From the NCBI GenBank assembly GCA_902806435.1, contig CADCWO010000230.1:1-64000 (forward strand): DNA of 64,000 nucleotides, given 5' to 3'. The notes under the pieces were generated by a model, which saw nothing but the letters and a program-made list of their open reading frames with translations, was not told the DNA's origin and searched no databases. Every line of letters begins with the position of its first letter. Positions within the stretch are counted from its first letter, which is position 1. Both the position numbers and the translations under genes were made by a program. This document shows positions 52,848-63,114 of this stretch, one piece after another. This stretch comes from an uncultured Synechococcales cyanobacterium. Lineage in GTDB: Bacteria > Cyanobacteriota > Cyanobacteriia > Thermosynechococcales > Thermosynechococcaceae.

Positions 52848-52993
52848 CAGCTGCTTTGCGGGCTCCAGAGGGTCAGGCCAAATATGGTAGACTAGTTACC
52901 TGTGCTTTTGAGAGGACTTCTGCATTAATGTAGAAGTACGCTAAGACAGTTTGTGTGTTCGTAGAATCTAAAGTTACTGCTAAAGGGGCAAAC

Positions 52994-53179
52994 ATGGCGA
53001 AACGCCGCAACCAGAAAAAAGAAAAAGCTTTACGTAACCAGGCGTACGCCCGTAAGTTTCGCAAGCGGACCTACACGGGTCGGTTCGGCCGCAGAAACTA
53101 TAATGATAATCGTTCCGGCAAACCTGAAGGTGAGCAAGAGAATGCTGAGCAGGATGCAGGCGCTGAAGCCCCTGCATAG
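52994..53179 (+). CDS. small basic protein (hypothetical)
   Basis: A 61-residue protein from the ATG at 52994. The first 40 residues are strongly basic (AKRRNQKKEKALRNQAYARK, then FRKRTYTGRFGRRNYN); the end is acidic (EGEQENAEQDAGAEAPA). The ribosome site is weak (AAAGGGG). The composition suggests RNA or ribosome binding. An upstream in-frame start at 52955 has no better site. A plausible -10 (TAGACT) lies near 52888. No family name is known to me. Confidence 0.6.
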   Translation: MAKRRNQKKEKALRNQAYARKFRKRTYTGRFGRRNYNDNRSGKPEGEQENAEQDAGAEAPA

Positions 53180-53234
53180 GTACTGAATAGCTGCCGCTAG
53201 TTTCAAAGTCAAACTTTACTAAGAAAAAGTTGAC

Positions 53235-53732
53235 TTAAGGATGTAATTCTACTGCGGCAGTGTAATCCTCCGATTTTCCTCCGCTTTTACTGAATAAGCA
53301 AATCTGCTGGATTTTAATTCCCTTATCCAGCGCTTTTGCCATGTCATACAGCGTCAAGGCTGCAATCGAAACTGCTGTTAAAGCTTCCATTTCTACACCC
53401 GTTTCTGCTTTCGTTTTCACTTCTGCTTGAATCCGATAACCTGGCAGGTCAGCGACTGGTGTAATCGAGACTTCTACTTTTTGCAAAGGTAAAGGATGGC
53501 ATAGCGGAATCAGGTGTGCTGTTTGCTTGGCTGCCATAATTCCAGCTAGTCTTGCCGTTCCTAACACATCGCCTTTTGGGGCATTACCCGTCTCAATTGC
53601 CTGGAAGGTTGCGGCTGCCATTTGGATTTGGCCGATCGCGATCGCTCGTCTAACTGTCGCCTCCTTGGCTGAGACATCCACCATTTGCGCTTGGCCTGCT
53701 TGATCGAGGTGAGTCAGTTGGTTATTTAACAA
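53235..53732 (-). CDS. moaC: cyclic pyranopterin monophosphate synthase MoaC
   Basis: A 165-residue enzyme of molybdenum cofactor synthesis; it turns the 3',8-cyclo-GTP made by MoaA into c[23 protein letters not shown] opens it, [15 protein letters not shown] carries the catalytic region and [13 protein letters not shown] the conserved Lys. The frame has no ATG at the proper place: TTG at 53730-53732 gives the right N-terminus and a stop lies three codons upstream, so TTG initiation is likely. No other moa gene is nearby. Confidence 0.93.
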   Translation of the reverse strand: MLNNQLTHLDQAGQAQMVDVSAKEATVRRAIAIGQIQMAAATFQAIETGNAPKGDVLGTARLAGIMAAKQTAHLIPLCHPLPLQKVEVSITPVADLPGYRIQAEVKTKAETGVEMEALTAVSIAALTLYDMAKALDKGIKIQQICLFSKSGGKSEDYTAAVELHP

Positions 53733-53777
53733 AGATTTTCACCATGCAGCTTGTGTGATAGGATAGAACTCTTGTCA

Positions 53778-53851
53778 GGGCTTGTAGCTCAGTGGACTAG
53801 AGCACGTGGCTACGGACCACGGTGTCGGGGGTTCGAATCCCTCCTAGCCCG
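53778..53851 (+). tRNA. tRNA-Arg (anticodon ACG)
   Basis: A 74-nt tRNA. The anticodon stem CGTGG/CCACG encloses loop CTACGGA with anticodon ACG at 53812-53814; A34 would be edited to inosine to read CGU, CGC and CGA. The T-loop is GGTTCGAAT. The acceptor stem GGGCTTG/CTAGCCC has a T-T mismatch at the sixth pair, and the discriminator is G. No CCA is encoded. Confidence 0.93.
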
Positions 53852-54167
53852 TTCTCAATTTACAATGAAAACCCGATATAAGTTTTTTCGGGTGTGGCTA
53901 AGGCTTTAATGAGCGTTGGTAGCGAGCGAAGCTATGAAGGTTCGCTAACCATGACTCCTGTCAACTTTTCGCAAGAACAGCACTTGCCTGCTTTGTCTGA
54001 AAAGGGGGAGGCTTGAGGATAGTCTCCCCAAGCGGCTGTGCTGGCAGTCTAATTCAGCTGAGACGGTTAACTTCAGGCCATGCCTAGTTTCTAAAACGGT
54101 AACCGGTGGGTAATTTAATAGCTGAAATGGCATTATAGTTGACAACCTGAAACAGCCTGACGCTCTT
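53852..54167. other. 316-bp gap with no assigned gene
   Basis: Nothing convincing was found except a small hairpin just after tRNA-Arg: ACCCGA (about 53872) with TCGGGT (about 53888), enclosing a T run, which may help end the tRNA transcript. No small protein or known RNA was recognised. Confidence 0.4.
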
Positions 54168-54929
54168 ATGAAATTTCCCTTATCGTTGAACCCACTGCCA
54201 TCGTCCTACTATAGACACTGGAATTGCTGGAAGTTGCCCTCTGTAATATCTGTGATGCTGCTTAGTTTGAGCCTAGTTGAGCCCGCTTTCGCTCAAGATA
54301 AGCCACTGCGAACTCTCAGTGTCACTGGGCGAGGGATAGAAAATGTCCAAACCACGATCGCGCAAGTGCGACTGGGCGTTGAGGTTCAAGGTAAAACTGC
54401 TAAGGAAGTTCAGCAAACCGTTGCCCAACGTTCAGCAGCAGTTGTGGCATTACTGAAATCACGGAACGTTGAGCGATTAGAGACAACGGGGATAAATCTG
54501 AATCCTAGCTACCAGGACAATAATGGTAAACCACAAGTGACAGGGTACATTGGCAGCAACATTGTCAGCTTTCGCATTGCAACAGAACGAGCAGGAACAA
54601 TTTTAGATGAGGCTGTAAAAGCAGGGGCTTCCCGGATTGAAGGGGTAAGCTTTGTGGCAACCGATCAAGCTTTAAATGCTGCTCAGCAGCAGGCCCTGCG
54701 GGAAGCCGTGCAAGATGCCCAAATTCAGGCCAGAACTATTTTGGCTGTCTTGAAGTTTACTCAACGCGAAATTGTTGGGATTCAAGTCAATGGGGCAAAC
54801 CCACCCCCACCTATTTTTCGGGCTGAACTAGCCAATAAAGTCTTGAGCCAAGCCGATCAGGCTCCCACACCTGTAATTGGTGGTGAACAAGAAGTCCAGG
54901 CTTCCGTAACGTTGCAGATTAGTTATTAA
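54168..54929 (+). CDS. SIMPL/DUF541 domain secreted protein
   Basis: A 253-residue exported protein. The signal peptide ends near AFA-Q (residues about 40-43). The mature part is one SIMPL domain: LRTLSVTGRGIENVQTTIAQ, NPSYQDNNGKPQVTGYI and AGASRIEGVSFVATD. Relatives occur in the periplasm and bind or polymerise as oligomeric assemblies, but no enzymatic function is established. It is convergent with ssb, with only 7 bp between the stop codons. Confidence 0.85.
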   Translation: MKFPLSLNPLPSSYYRHWNCWKLPSVISVMLLSLSLVEPAFAQDKPLRTLSVTGRGIENVQTTIAQVRLGVEVQGKTAKEVQQTVAQRSAAVVALLKSRNVERLETTGINLNPSYQDNNGKPQVTGYIGSNIVSFRIATERAGTILDEAVKAGASRIEGVSFVATDQALNAAQQQALREAVQDAQIQARTILAVLKFTQREIVGIQVNGANPPPPIFRAELANKVLSQADQAPTPVIGGEQEVQASVTLQISY

Positions 54930-54936
54930 GCCATTC

Positions 54937-55299
54937 CTAGAATTCTTCGTCATTGCTGCTCACGGCACTGGGGTCGACATCACGTTTCGAGCCCAGTAGC
55001 TCCAGCCGGTCGACCCGAATCACTGGCCTCGAACGGTCTGCACCACTGCTGCGGTCTTGCCAGCGATCAAACTTTAGGGCACCAATGACTCCAATCAAGC
55101 TACCTTTGCGCACGTAATTGGCAGCTACTTCTGCTGTTTTGCCCCATAGTTCCAGGTTGAACCAGTCCGGCTGGTCATTATTCCGGGTGCGGCGATCTAC
55201 GGCTAGAGTTAAATTGCACTTCACACTACCCGACTCAAAGTATTTGACATCAGGTTCACCACCGACGCGGCCAACTAAATTCACAACATTGAGGCTCAT
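54937..55299 (-). CDS. ssb: single-stranded DNA-binding protein
   Basis: A 120-residue SSB with one OB-fold: NVVNLVGRVGGEPDVKYFES, DWFNLELWGKTAEVAANYVR and KGSLIGVIGALKFDRWQD. The C-terminal linker is very short, and the tail ends SSNDEEF, a partial match to the acidic tip DDDIPF that recruits repair proteins. It coats ssDNA in replication and recombination. It is transcribed alone. Confidence 0.93.
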   Translation of the reverse strand: MSLNVVNLVGRVGGEPDVKYFESGSVKCNLTLAVDRRTRNNDQPDWFNLELWGKTAEVAANYVRKGSLIGVIGALKFDRWQDRSSGADRSRPVIRVDRLELLGSKRDVDPSAVSSNDEEF

Positions 55300-55371
55300 A
55301 GCTTTGGTACAAATGTACTTGACTCGACGGCTCTACTCTAACGAATCCTTCGCTGTTTGTGATCCGTGCTA

Positions 55372-56478
55372 TTAGCTTGGGCCTCGGCTCTCCTCCGACC
55401 CGTAGGAATAGTTTGTCTGATCTGGGAGTTGATTGGATGTTGAGTCTGTATTCCTTCGCCAGTGATCTAGCACATCCTTGACTAAAACCTCATGTATCCA
55501 AACTTGGGCAACTACGGCTAGGGGTAGCGCTAATAGCAAGCCCAAGAATCCAAAGAACACGGCAAAGATGACTTGGGATAACAACGTGACGGCTGGCAAG
55601 AGTGACACCTGTTTTTCCATCACCCTAGGGGTGAGAATGTTGGTTTCAATCTGTTGAATGCCAATGTACAAGATGAGGACTGCGATCGCTTTCCAGGGGG
55701 CATCCAAGAGGGCAATCGCGATCGGTGGAATCACACTTAAGGTTGGTCCAACGTTGGGAATAAACGTTAATAGGCCTGCTAGGAGCGCATTCACCAAGGC
55801 CAGCGGTACACCGAGCAATAACAGGCCAACTCCGCTTAAGACGGTGATCACCGCCATATTAAATAGAATGCCAACTAGCCAACCCCCTAGCGCCACATCA
55901 CACTTGGTGAGAATGTCGTCAATCCGATGCCGATAGAAGGCTGGAAATAATTGGATAAACCCCTGGCGGTAGGGGGCAGGATTACCCAGCAGCATAATCG
56001 TCAGAACTAACACCAGCAGTAAGTTGACAACAATAGCTAGGAAGTTGGAGAACAAACTGAAAAAGTTGCCAAACAGTCGTCCTGCGACCGGCTGGACCTG
56101 GCGAATCAAATCATTACTATCCGGAATATAATCTTCCAGCGATCGCCCTGGAATAAAGCGACTTTGTAACTGATCAACCCAATCCCGGAGCCGCTCTAGC
56201 CCCGCTGGCACAATTTGCACAAGTTGTTGAAATTGGTCAATCAATGGCGGCGCGATCACGAAAACAAAGCCTACCAAAAAGGTAATTAGAATCGCCACTG
56301 ACAATAGAGCGGCAACGCCCCGCTTGACCTTTGACCGTTGTAATCGCAGCACGACTCGATTCAGCGCTGATGCTAGAACCACAGCTAGAAATGCTAGCAA
56401 CAGAACCTGCCGGATTTGCCAGAGAATGTAGAGCGAAATTCCAAAAGCGAGAAAGCCAATCCATTTGCCGAAATTCAC
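55372..56478 (-). CDS. AI-2E/PerM family membrane transporter
   Basis: A 368-residue membrane protein with about seven to eight helices in the PerM/AI-2E family. LLAGLLTFIPNVGPTLSVIP is the family hallmark; IGIQQIETNILTPRVM and GFLGLLLALPLAVVAQVW are also typical. Proteins of the family export autoinducer-2 or act in ion antiport; the substrate here is unknown. It is upstream of and on the same strand as ssb, with 72 bp between. Confidence 0.88.
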   Translation of the reverse strand: MNFGKWIGFLAFGISLYILWQIRQVLLLAFLAVVLASALNRVVLRLQRSKVKRGVAALLSVAILITFLVGFVFVIAPPLIDQFQQLVQIVPAGLERLRDWVDQLQSRFIPGRSLEDYIPDSNDLIRQVQPVAGRLFGNFFSLFSNFLAIVVNLLLVLVLTIMLLGNPAPYRQGFIQLFPAFYRHRIDDILTKCDVALGGWLVGILFNMAVITVLSGVGLLLLGVPLALVNALLAGLLTFIPNVGPTLSVIPPIAIALLDAPWKAIAVLILYIGIQQIETNILTPRVMEKQVSLLPAVTLLSQVIFAVFFGFLGLLLALPLAVVAQVWIHEVLVKDVLDHWRRNTDSTSNQLPDQTNYSYGSEESRGPS

Positions 56479-56696
56479 CGCGCAGGTTCCCTTTTGCTAG
56501 TTAAAGTTTGTTGCGTCAAAACGCCAAATTTTCCGGTTGACTTTGCCAGATTAGCGGATTTTAGCCCAATAAGCCTTTTTTGCCACATTCCACTTCAGTC
56601 AAGATCAATATTTCATCCAGGCTAAAAAATGTTCAAGCGAATACCCCGAAACTCTTAGACTGTATATATGCGCTCCTCAAATGAGTAGGTCCGACG

Positions 56697-57077
56697 ATGC
56701 CGACGATTGACTCTGCTACTGCAATTGATCAGGCGCTTTCCCAGCGTCATATTGACCTTGATCCAGGTGGCTACTTCATCATTTACCTGGATCGCGAAGC
56801 GTCTCTAATCTGTGCCAAGCATTTCACTAATCTGATTGACGAGCGAGGTTTAGCTGTTGATCCAGAGACAGGCAAGCCGATTCCAGCCCGCGGAAAAGTG
56901 AATCGAACTTCGACAACTGTCTTTCAAGGAAGAACAGCCAAAGAGTTGTGCACCAAAATTTTTGAATCAGCGCAACCTTGTCTGGTGACTAAACTGGACC
57001 ATGCCGCCTATTTGGGTCGAGAATTTGTGCGAGCCGAATTAGCGCTGCTCAACGGCCAAGAGTATATTCAAGACTAA
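56697..57077 (+). CDS. DUF4346 protein
   Basis: A 126-residue protein matching the DUF4346 family: IDLDPGGYFIIYLDREASLI, AKHFTNLIDERGLAVDPETG, CLVTKLDHAAYLGREFVRAE. The domain is also found fused to dihydropteroate-synthase-like proteins, but the role is unknown. It lies 35 bp upstream of the S9 peptidase gene on the same strand. A TATATAT element about 30 bases upstream of the ATG may be its -10. Confidence 0.82.
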   Translation: MPTIDSATAIDQALSQRHIDLDPGGYFIIYLDREASLICAKHFTNLIDERGLAVDPETGKPIPARGKVNRTSTTVFQGRTAKELCTKIFESAQPCLVTKLDHAAYLGREFVRAELALLNGQEYIQD

Positions 57078-57111
57078 ATTTTGACCTTATTGCAATAAGG
57101 ATTAAACACCC

Positions 57112-59040
57112 ATGCCTGAGCCAAAAGTGGCCCCCTACGGTTCTTGGAAGTCACCCATTACTTCAGACTTGATTGTTTCTGACACTATTGGCTTGGGCCA
57201 AGTTGTCTTGGATGGGGAAGATATTTACTGGATTGAAATGCGGCCAGAGGAAAGTGGCCGTAATGTGATAGTGCGTCGTACTCGCGATGGGGAAATTACT
57301 GATGTGACCCCACCAGGATTCAATGTTCGTACTCGGGCTCACGAGTATGGCGGTGGGGCTTTCACAGTCAAAGATGGCATAACTTACTACTCCAACTTTG
57401 CGGACCAGCGCTTATACCGGCAAGTCCCTGGCTCCCCTCCCCAACCATTGACACCTGAAGGAGCACTGCGCTTCGCGGATGGTGTAATTCACCCGCTTCA
57501 GAATCGTCTAATCTGTGTTTGCGAGGACCATTCTCAGGGTGAGCACCAAGTAGTTAATCGTTTAGTCAGTCTTGATCTTGGAGACGGAGCTCAGCAGGTA
57601 CTAGCGAGTGGCAACGACTTTTACTCCTCCCCTTGTCTGAGCCCCGATGGACTACGTCTGGCTTGGCTGACCTGGAATCATCCCAATATGCCCTGGGATG
57701 GCACAGAGCTTTGGGTGGGTGAGATCAATGGTGATGGGTCGCTGAAAAAAATAGAGCGAGTAGCGGGGGGAATTGATGAATCTATTTTTCAGCCCCAATG
57801 GTCGCCAGATGGAGTACTCTGCTTTGTCTCTGACCGCACGGGTTGGTGGAACCTTTATCGCTGGCGGGATGAGCGAGTTGAACCGCTGCTAGAAGTGGAG
57901 GCGGAGTTTGGGATGCCTCAGTGGTTATTTGGCATGTCTACCTACGGCTTTTCCTCAGCGGATACGCTGATCTGCACCTATACCCAGCAGGGTATTTGGA
58001 CTTTAGCATGTCTCAACTTAGTCACCCGAAAGCTGGAGCGGATTGACATCCCCTACTCGGAGATCCTGTTTTTGCGGGTAGGAGCTGGAAGCATTGTGTT
58101 CCGAGCTAGCTCTGTAACTGAACCGGCAGTGATTGTGCGGTTTGAGCTAGCCTCACGCCAACTGCAAGTATTGCGGCGCTCCAATCAGGTAGTGGTTGAT
58201 CCTGGCTACTTTTCAATGCCCCAAGCAATCTCGTTCCCCACACAGGATCAACTCACCGCCTATGCGTTCTACTACGCCCCCCAGAATCAGGATTACCTGG
58301 CGCCAGAGGGTGAGCTGCCACCATTACTGGTGAAGAGCCACGGCGGGCCAACAGCAGCAGCCTCAAACACCTTTAGTTTAGGGATTCAGTATTGGACCAG
58401 CCGAGGTATTGCTGTGTTGGATGTGAACTACGGTGGTAGTACTGGTTATGGCCGAGCCTATCGCCTGCGCTTAGAAGGGCAGTGGGGAATTGTGGATGTA
58501 GATGACTGTGTAGATGGAGCCCGTTACCTGGTAGAACAAGGTCAGGTGGATGGCGATCGCTTAGCCATTACGGGCGGCAGTGCTGGAGGTTACACCACTC
58601 TTTGCGTCCTCACTTTCCGTGACACCTTCAAAGCTGGAGCTAGTCACTATGGCGTCAGTGACCTGGAAGCCTTAGTTAGAGATACTCACAAGTTTGAGTC
58701 TTCCTACTTAACTCGCTTGATTGGTCCCTATCCAGAGCGGGCCGACCTCTACCGCCAGCGATCGCCGATTCACTTTAGCGATCGCCTTGCCTGCCCAGTC
58801 ATCTTCTTTCAGGGGTTAGAAGACAAAATTGTGCTCCCGAATCAGGCGGAGTTAATGGTAGAAGCCCTGAGTACCAAGGGTGTGCCTGTGGCATACATTG
58901 CCTTTGCGGGAGAACAGCATGGTTTCCGGCGGGCCGAGAATATCAAACGGGCGCTGGATGGGGAACTTTACTTTTACGCGCAGGTGTTTGGCTTTCAGTT
59001 GGCGGATAAAGTTGAACCGGTGGCGATCGCCAATCTCTAA
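57112..59040 (+). CDS. S9 family prolyl oligopeptidase-type serine peptidase
   Basis: A 642-residue cytoplasmic peptidase. The N-terminal 370 residues form a beta-propeller ([40 protein letters not shown]). The C-terminal alpha/beta-hydrolase has the catalytic Ser in TGGSAGGYT, Asp in FQGLEDKIV and His in GEQHGFR. It probably cleaves short peptides or acylated amino-terminal residues. No signal peptide is present. It is coupled to the DUF4346 gene, 35 bp upstream. Confidence 0.93.
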   Translation: MPEPKVAPYGSWKSPITSDLIVSDTIGLGQVVLDGEDIYWIEMRPEESGRNVIVRRTRDGEITDVTPPGFNVRTRAHEYGGGAFTVKDGITYYSNFADQRLYRQVPGSPPQPLTPEGALRFADGVIHPLQNRLICVCEDHSQGEHQVVNRLVSLDLGDGAQQVLASGNDFYSSPCLSPDGLRLAWLTWNHPNMPWDGTELWVGEINGDGSLKKIERVAGGIDESIFQPQWSPDGVLCFVSDRTGWWNLYRWRDERVEPLLEVEAEFGMPQWLFGMSTYGFSSADTLICTYTQQGIWTLACLNLVTRKLERIDIPYSEILFLRVGAGSIVFRASSVTEPAVIVRFELASRQLQVLRRSNQVVVDPGYFSMPQAISFPTQDQLTAYAFYYAPQNQDYLAPEGELPPLLVKSHGGPTAAASNTFSLGIQYWTSRGIAVLDVNYGGSTGYGRAYRLRLEGQWGIVDVDDCVDGARYLVEQGQVDGDRLAITGGSAGGYTTLCVLTFRDTFKAGASHYGVSDLEALVRDTHKFESSYLTRLIGPYPERADLYRQRSPIHFSDRLACPVIFFQGLEDKIVLPNQAELMVEALSTKGVPVAYIAFAGEQHGFRRAENIKRALDGELYFYAQVFGFQLADKVEPVAIANL

Positions 59041-59098
59041 GCCGCTCCTCCCCTTCGGAGAGCTGAATCAACCTGTCAAGCTTGTCGATCCTAGCTTT

Positions 59099-59138
59099 AT
59101 TTGCTAGAACAACGCCGGGGCTAAAGCTTCTAGCAAAT
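59099..59138. repeat. 10-bp perfect inverted repeat before dxs
   Basis: ATTTGCTAGA (59099-59108) and TCTAGCAAAT (59129-59138) pair perfectly around a 20-base GC-rich loop, 59 bases after the peptidase stop and 99 bases before dxs. It may end the peptidase transcript or lie in the dxs leader. Confidence 0.5.
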
Positions 59139-59236
59139 TCATCGTGGGCTGATTTGATGTGACTTCTGCCCTGTACCCGCGATCGTCTAGAGTTTAAGTA
59201 GTGAAAATCCAATTGTGAACCAGAGGTTACTTGGGA

Positions 59237-61153
59237 ATGCACCTCAGCGAAATTACTCACCCTAACCAGTTACACGGTCTGTCTGTTCATGAACTGAAGC
59301 GGATTGCCCGGCAGCTCCGGGAAAAACATCTGCAAACCGTGGCAACTAGTGGGGGGCATCTTGGTCCAGGTCTCGGGGTTGTGGAACTGACCCTTGCCCT
59401 TTACCAGACCCTAGACCTGGACCAAGATAAAGTGATTTGGGATGTTGGCCACCAAGCCTATCCGCACAAAATGTTGACCGGACGCTACGATCGCTTTGCG
59501 ACGCTGCGCCAAAAGGACGGCGTTGCTGGGTATCTCAATCGCAAAGAGAGTCGATTTGACCACTTTGGGGCTGGTCATGCTTCCACCAGCATCTCTGCTG
59601 CTTTGGGCATGGCCCTGGCACGGGATAGCAAAGGTGAAAAATTTAAAACTGTAGCAGTGATTGGCGATGGTGCCCTCACGGGAGGGATGGCTTTAGAAGC
59701 GATCAACCATGCCGGCCACTTGCCAAACACTAATCTTTTAGTGGTGTTAAATGACAACGAAATGTCAATTTCGCCCAATGTCGGCGCGCTTTCACGCTAT
59801 CTCAATAAAATTCGCCTCAGTCCACCGTTGCAATTTCTCTCTGATAATCTGGGCGAACAAGTGAAGCAGCTTCCGTTTGGCGACTCTATTTCACCGGAGT
59901 TAAACCGTTTAAAAGGGGGGATGAGGCGCCTTGCGGTCCCTAAAGTGGGAGCAGTATTTGAGGAGTTGGGTTTTACCTACATGGGGCCAGTTGATGGTCA
60001 TAACCTTCAGGAATTAATTTCTACCTTTCAAGAAGCTCACCAGCACCAAGGCCCCGTCTTAGTGCACGTAGCCACAATTAAAGGGAAAGGCTATGAAATT
60101 GCGGAGAAAGACCGGGTAGGCTATCACGCTCAGACACCTTTCGATCTGGCTACGGGAAAAGTTGCGCCTTCCACTAAACCCAGCAAGCCAAAACCGCCAG
60201 GATATTCCAAAGTATTTGCGGAAACGTTGATCAAACTGGCAGAGGATAATCCCCGGATTATCGGAATTACAGCCGCCATGGCTACCGGCACAGGTCTAGA
60301 CAAACTCCAGGCAAAGTTGCCAAATCAGTACATTGATGTGGGAATTGCGGAACAACATGCCGTTACTTTAGCGGCTGGGCTTGCCTGTGAACGAATGCGA
60401 CCAGTTGTCACGATTTACTCGACGTTTCTTCAACGAGCTTTCGACCAGATTGTCCACGATGTCTGTATCCAAAACCTGCCTGTTTTCTTCTGCATGGACC
60501 GGGCAGGGATTGTGGGGGCTGATGGTCCGACCCACCAAGGAATGTACGATATTGCCTACTTACGTTGCCTGCCCAACATGGTGTTGATGGCACCCAAAGA
60601 TGAGGCGGAGTTGCAGCGGATGATCGTCACAGGCATCGACCATACAGATGGTCCAATTGCCCTACGCTATCCGCGCGGCAACGGTTATGGTGCTGCCTTG
60701 ATGGAAGAAGGCTGGGAGCCATTGCCGATTGGCAAAGGCGAGATCCTGCGCCGGGGCGATGATGTGCTGATGGTTGCCTATGGTTCGATGGTTTACCTGG
60801 CGATGCAGGCAGCAGAGATTCTGAGTGAACATAGTATTGAAGCAACGGTGATCAATGCTCGGTTTGCCAAACCCTTAGACACAGAACTGATTGTGCCCCT
60901 GGCTCAGGAGATCCGGCAGGTTGTTACCCTAGAGGAAGGCTGTTTAATGGGCGGCTTTGGCTCAGCGATCGCCGAAGCTTTACTGGACTACGGGGTGACA
61001 GTGCCGATCACCCGGATTGGCGTACCGGACCAGTTAGTGGAACACGCCTCTCCCGATGAATCGAAAGCATCCCTAGGCTTTACCAGTCCCCAGATTGCGG
61101 AGCGAGTACGACAGGCATTTGCTACCCCCCAGCCCACAGCCGTTGGCCTTTAG
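59237..61153 (+). CDS. dxs: 1-deoxy-D-xylulose-5-phosphate synthase
   Basis: A 638-residue thiamine diphosphate enzyme, first step of the MEP isoprenoid pathway that feeds carotenoids, phytol and quinones. The ATG at 59237 ([12 protein letters not shown]) is preferred to the TTG two codons earlier. The TPP-binding motif is [19 protein letters not shown] ending near the conserved NDNEMSIS. The transketolase-type Glu is in [16 protein letters not shown], and GPTHQGMYD and RYPRGNG are typical. Length is normal. Confidence 0.97.
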   Translation: MHLSEITHPNQLHGLSVHELKRIARQLREKHLQTVATSGGHLGPGLGVVELTLALYQTLDLDQDKVIWDVGHQAYPHKMLTGRYDRFATLRQKDGVAGYLNRKESRFDHFGAGHASTSISAALGMALARDSKGEKFKTVAVIGDGALTGGMALEAINHAGHLPNTNLLVVLNDNEMSISPNVGALSRYLNKIRLSPPLQFLSDNLGEQVKQLPFGDSISPELNRLKGGMRRLAVPKVGAVFEELGFTYMGPVDGHNLQELISTFQEAHQHQGPVLVHVATIKGKGYEIAEKDRVGYHAQTPFDLATGKVAPSTKPSKPKPPGYSKVFAETLIKLAEDNPRIIGITAAMATGTGLDKLQAKLPNQYIDVGIAEQHAVTLAAGLACERMRPVVTIYSTFLQRAFDQIVHDVCIQNLPVFFCMDRAGIVGADGPTHQGMYDIAYLRCLPNMVLMAPKDEAELQRMIVTGIDHTDGPIALRYPRGNGYGAALMEEGWEPLPIGKGEILRRGDDVLMVAYGSMVYLAMQAAEILSEHSIEATVINARFAKPLDTELIVPLAQEIRQVVTLEEGCLMGGFGSAIAEALLDYGVTVPITRIGVPDQLVEHASPDESKASLGFTSPQIAERVRQAFATPQPTAVGL

Positions 61154-61234
61154 GATTAAAGGGCATTTCTGCTGTTTCCTACCTGCTTCGGTAAGGGGTA
61201 TGAAACAATAGAATAGGTAACTCAATTTGAACCT

Positions 61235-62290
61235 ATGTCTCCAGCACCCGTCTATCCTGTTGTTTGGCGTGATGGTCATGTCCTGTTGATTGATCAAACC
61301 CGGCTGCCAGCAGAGTTTGCTGTAGTCGAGATAAAATACCTGGAAGATATGGTGCGGGCGATCCGGACCATGATTGTCCGGGGTGCTCCGGCAATTGGGG
61401 TAGCTGCTGCCTACGGGATGGTTTTAGGAGCACGGGAGATTAACACTAGCGAGCGCAATGAATTTTTGCGCCAGCTAGAGGGGGTGGCTCAGCAACTGCG
61501 AGCGACTCGCCCCACAGCCGTGAATCTATTTTGGGCGATCGAGCGGATGCTGAAGACGGCACGGCAGACGATTGGCTCTGTAGACCACTTGCAAACAGTG
61601 CTACTTGATTTAGCCCAGGTAATCGCGGCGGATGATTTACAAACCTGCCAATCGATCGGTTCCCATGGTCTGAAGGCTTTGCCCTCCCAGCCTCAGCAGT
61701 TACGAATCCTTACCCACTGTAATGCCGGTGCCTTAGCGACAGCGGGCTATGGTACAGCTTTGGGCGTGGTTCGCTCCGCTTGGCAAGCAGGGCGTCTGGA
61801 GCGAGTTTATGCTGATGAAACCCGTCCCCGGTTGCAGGGAGCGAAATTGACAACTTGGGAATGTGTGCAAGAAGGCATTCCTGTGACACTCATTACCGAC
61901 GGCATGGCAGCCCACTGTATGAAGCGAGGCTTAATTGATGCTGTCGTCGTTGGTGCTGATCGCATTGCCTCTAATGGTGATACCGCCAACAAAATTGGCA
62001 CCTACAGCGTGGCACTGATTGCGCAGGCGCACGGTATTCCTTTCTTTGTTGCCGCCCCCCTATCTACGATTGATTTTCAGCTACCGGATGGCAGCAAAAT
62101 CCCGATCGAAGAACGAGATCCGGTAGAAGTTTATCAAGTCGGTAACACTGTCCTCTGTCCTGCCGGGGTGGAATTTTATAATCCGGCTTTTGACGTAACG
62201 CCAGCGGCTTTGATCTCCGCAATTATTACTGAGCATGGGGCCTTCTCGCCCAGCCAACTGCAAACAAACCTGTACAACCTGCAAGCGTAA
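61235..62290 (+). CDS. mtnA: S-methyl-5-thioribose-1-phosphate isomerase
   Basis: A 351-residue methionine-salvage enzyme. [38 protein letters not shown] (catalytic Cys/Asn region) and [19 protein letters not shown] (catalytic Asp) are intact. It isomerises the sugar released from methylthioadenosine. Other mtn genes are not nearby. It lies 81 bp after dxs on the same strand; eIF2B-like paralogues are excluded by the mtnA-specific motifs. Confidence 0.95.
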   Translation: MSPAPVYPVVWRDGHVLLIDQTRLPAEFAVVEIKYLEDMVRAIRTMIVRGAPAIGVAAAYGMVLGAREINTSERNEFLRQLEGVAQQLRATRPTAVNLFWAIERMLKTARQTIGSVDHLQTVLLDLAQVIAADDLQTCQSIGSHGLKALPSQPQQLRILTHCNAGALATAGYGTALGVVRSAWQAGRLERVYADETRPRLQGAKLTTWECVQEGIPVTLITDGMAAHCMKRGLIDAVVVGADRIASNGDTANKIGTYSVALIAQAHGIPFFVAAPLSTIDFQLPDGSKIPIEERDPVEVYQVGNTVLCPAGVEFYNPAFDVTPAALISAIITEHGAFSPSQLQTNLYNLQA

Positions 62291-62316
62291 GGATATCTAG
62301 ATCGGGATCACAAGCC

Positions 62317-63114
62317 GTGAGCATAGCCAATGTCAAACAGCTATTTACCCACTATGTGAAAGGGCTTTCACCCCAGGAGTGCGATCGCGTTTTTCTGAAA
62401 GCCGGACACGGAATTCCCGGCGATCGCGCCTTTGCCTTGATGCATGGCCAGCCTGAGGAGCAGACGGAAGCTGTTCCGTGGAAACGAAAACAACACTTTG
62501 TGATGCAAAATGACTGGCCGGGGCTGGCCGGATTAGCCTGTCACTATGACTCGCAAACGGCAACGCTTGCGGTCCAGCGAGCCGGAGTGGAGTTATTGGT
62601 TGCCCAAACCAATACCCCTGCAGGTCGCGATCGCATTAGCGCCTTCTTCACAGGTTATCTAGCCGCCTTGGAGCCAGTACCTACCGCCCGCCATCCTGAG
62701 CATGGCCCTTTACAGCTTGTCGGCAACAGTAATGGCACGACTCGCTATCCAGACCGGGAACCCGTTCATCTCTCTCTCGTCAGTCAGGCAAGCTTGGATC
62801 ATCTCACGCAGGTGGCTGGCCAGCCGATTGAGGTGCGCCGCTTCCGCCCAAATGTCTTGCTGGAAGGGGTAGCTGCTTGGGCAGAGATGGATTGGGTGGG
62901 GCAGGAGCTGCAACTGGGTACAGCTCGGATTGTGGTTACAGCTCCGATCAACCGTTGCTTGAATATTGACGTAAATCCCCAGACGGGAGAGCCAGATATT
63001 CCCCTATTCAGTTTGCTGCAGGAGAAGTTAGGGCATCCGCAGACCGGAGTGCTAGCAAAGATCATCACCAGTGGCAGTGTATCTGTGGGTGATCACTTAT
63101 CTGGGTGGACTTGA
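62317..63114 (+). CDS. MOSC domain protein
   Basis: A 265-residue protein starting at GTG. The N-terminal beta-barrel is followed by the MOSC domain: FLKAGHGIPGDRAFALMHG, VRRFRPNVLLEGVAAWAE and the conserved Cys in TAPINRCLNIDVNPQTGEPD. MOSC domains bind molybdenum cofactor or carry out sulfur transfer and N-reductive roles, so a moco-dependent reductase activity is possible (moaC is 9 kb upstream). Its 3' end overlaps the convergent rarA-fusion gene by 22 bases. Confidence 0.87.
   Translation: MSIANVKQLFTHYVKGLSPQECDRVFLKAGHGIPGDRAFALMHGQPEEQTEAVPWKRKQHFVMQNDWPGLAGLACHYDSQTATLAVQRAGVELLVAQTNTPAGRDRISAFFTGYLAALEPVPTARHPEHGPLQLVGNSNGTTRYPDREPVHLSLVSQASLDHLTQVAGQPIEVRRFRPNVLLEGVAAWAEMDWVGQELQLGTARIVVTAPINRCLNIDVNPQTGEPDIPLFSLLQEKLGHPQTGVLAKIITSGSVSVGDHLSGWT

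Noticed and set aside
52955..52993. upstream start for the small basic protein
   Set aside because: No better ribosome site, and the conserved-looking AKRRNQKK start is at 52994.
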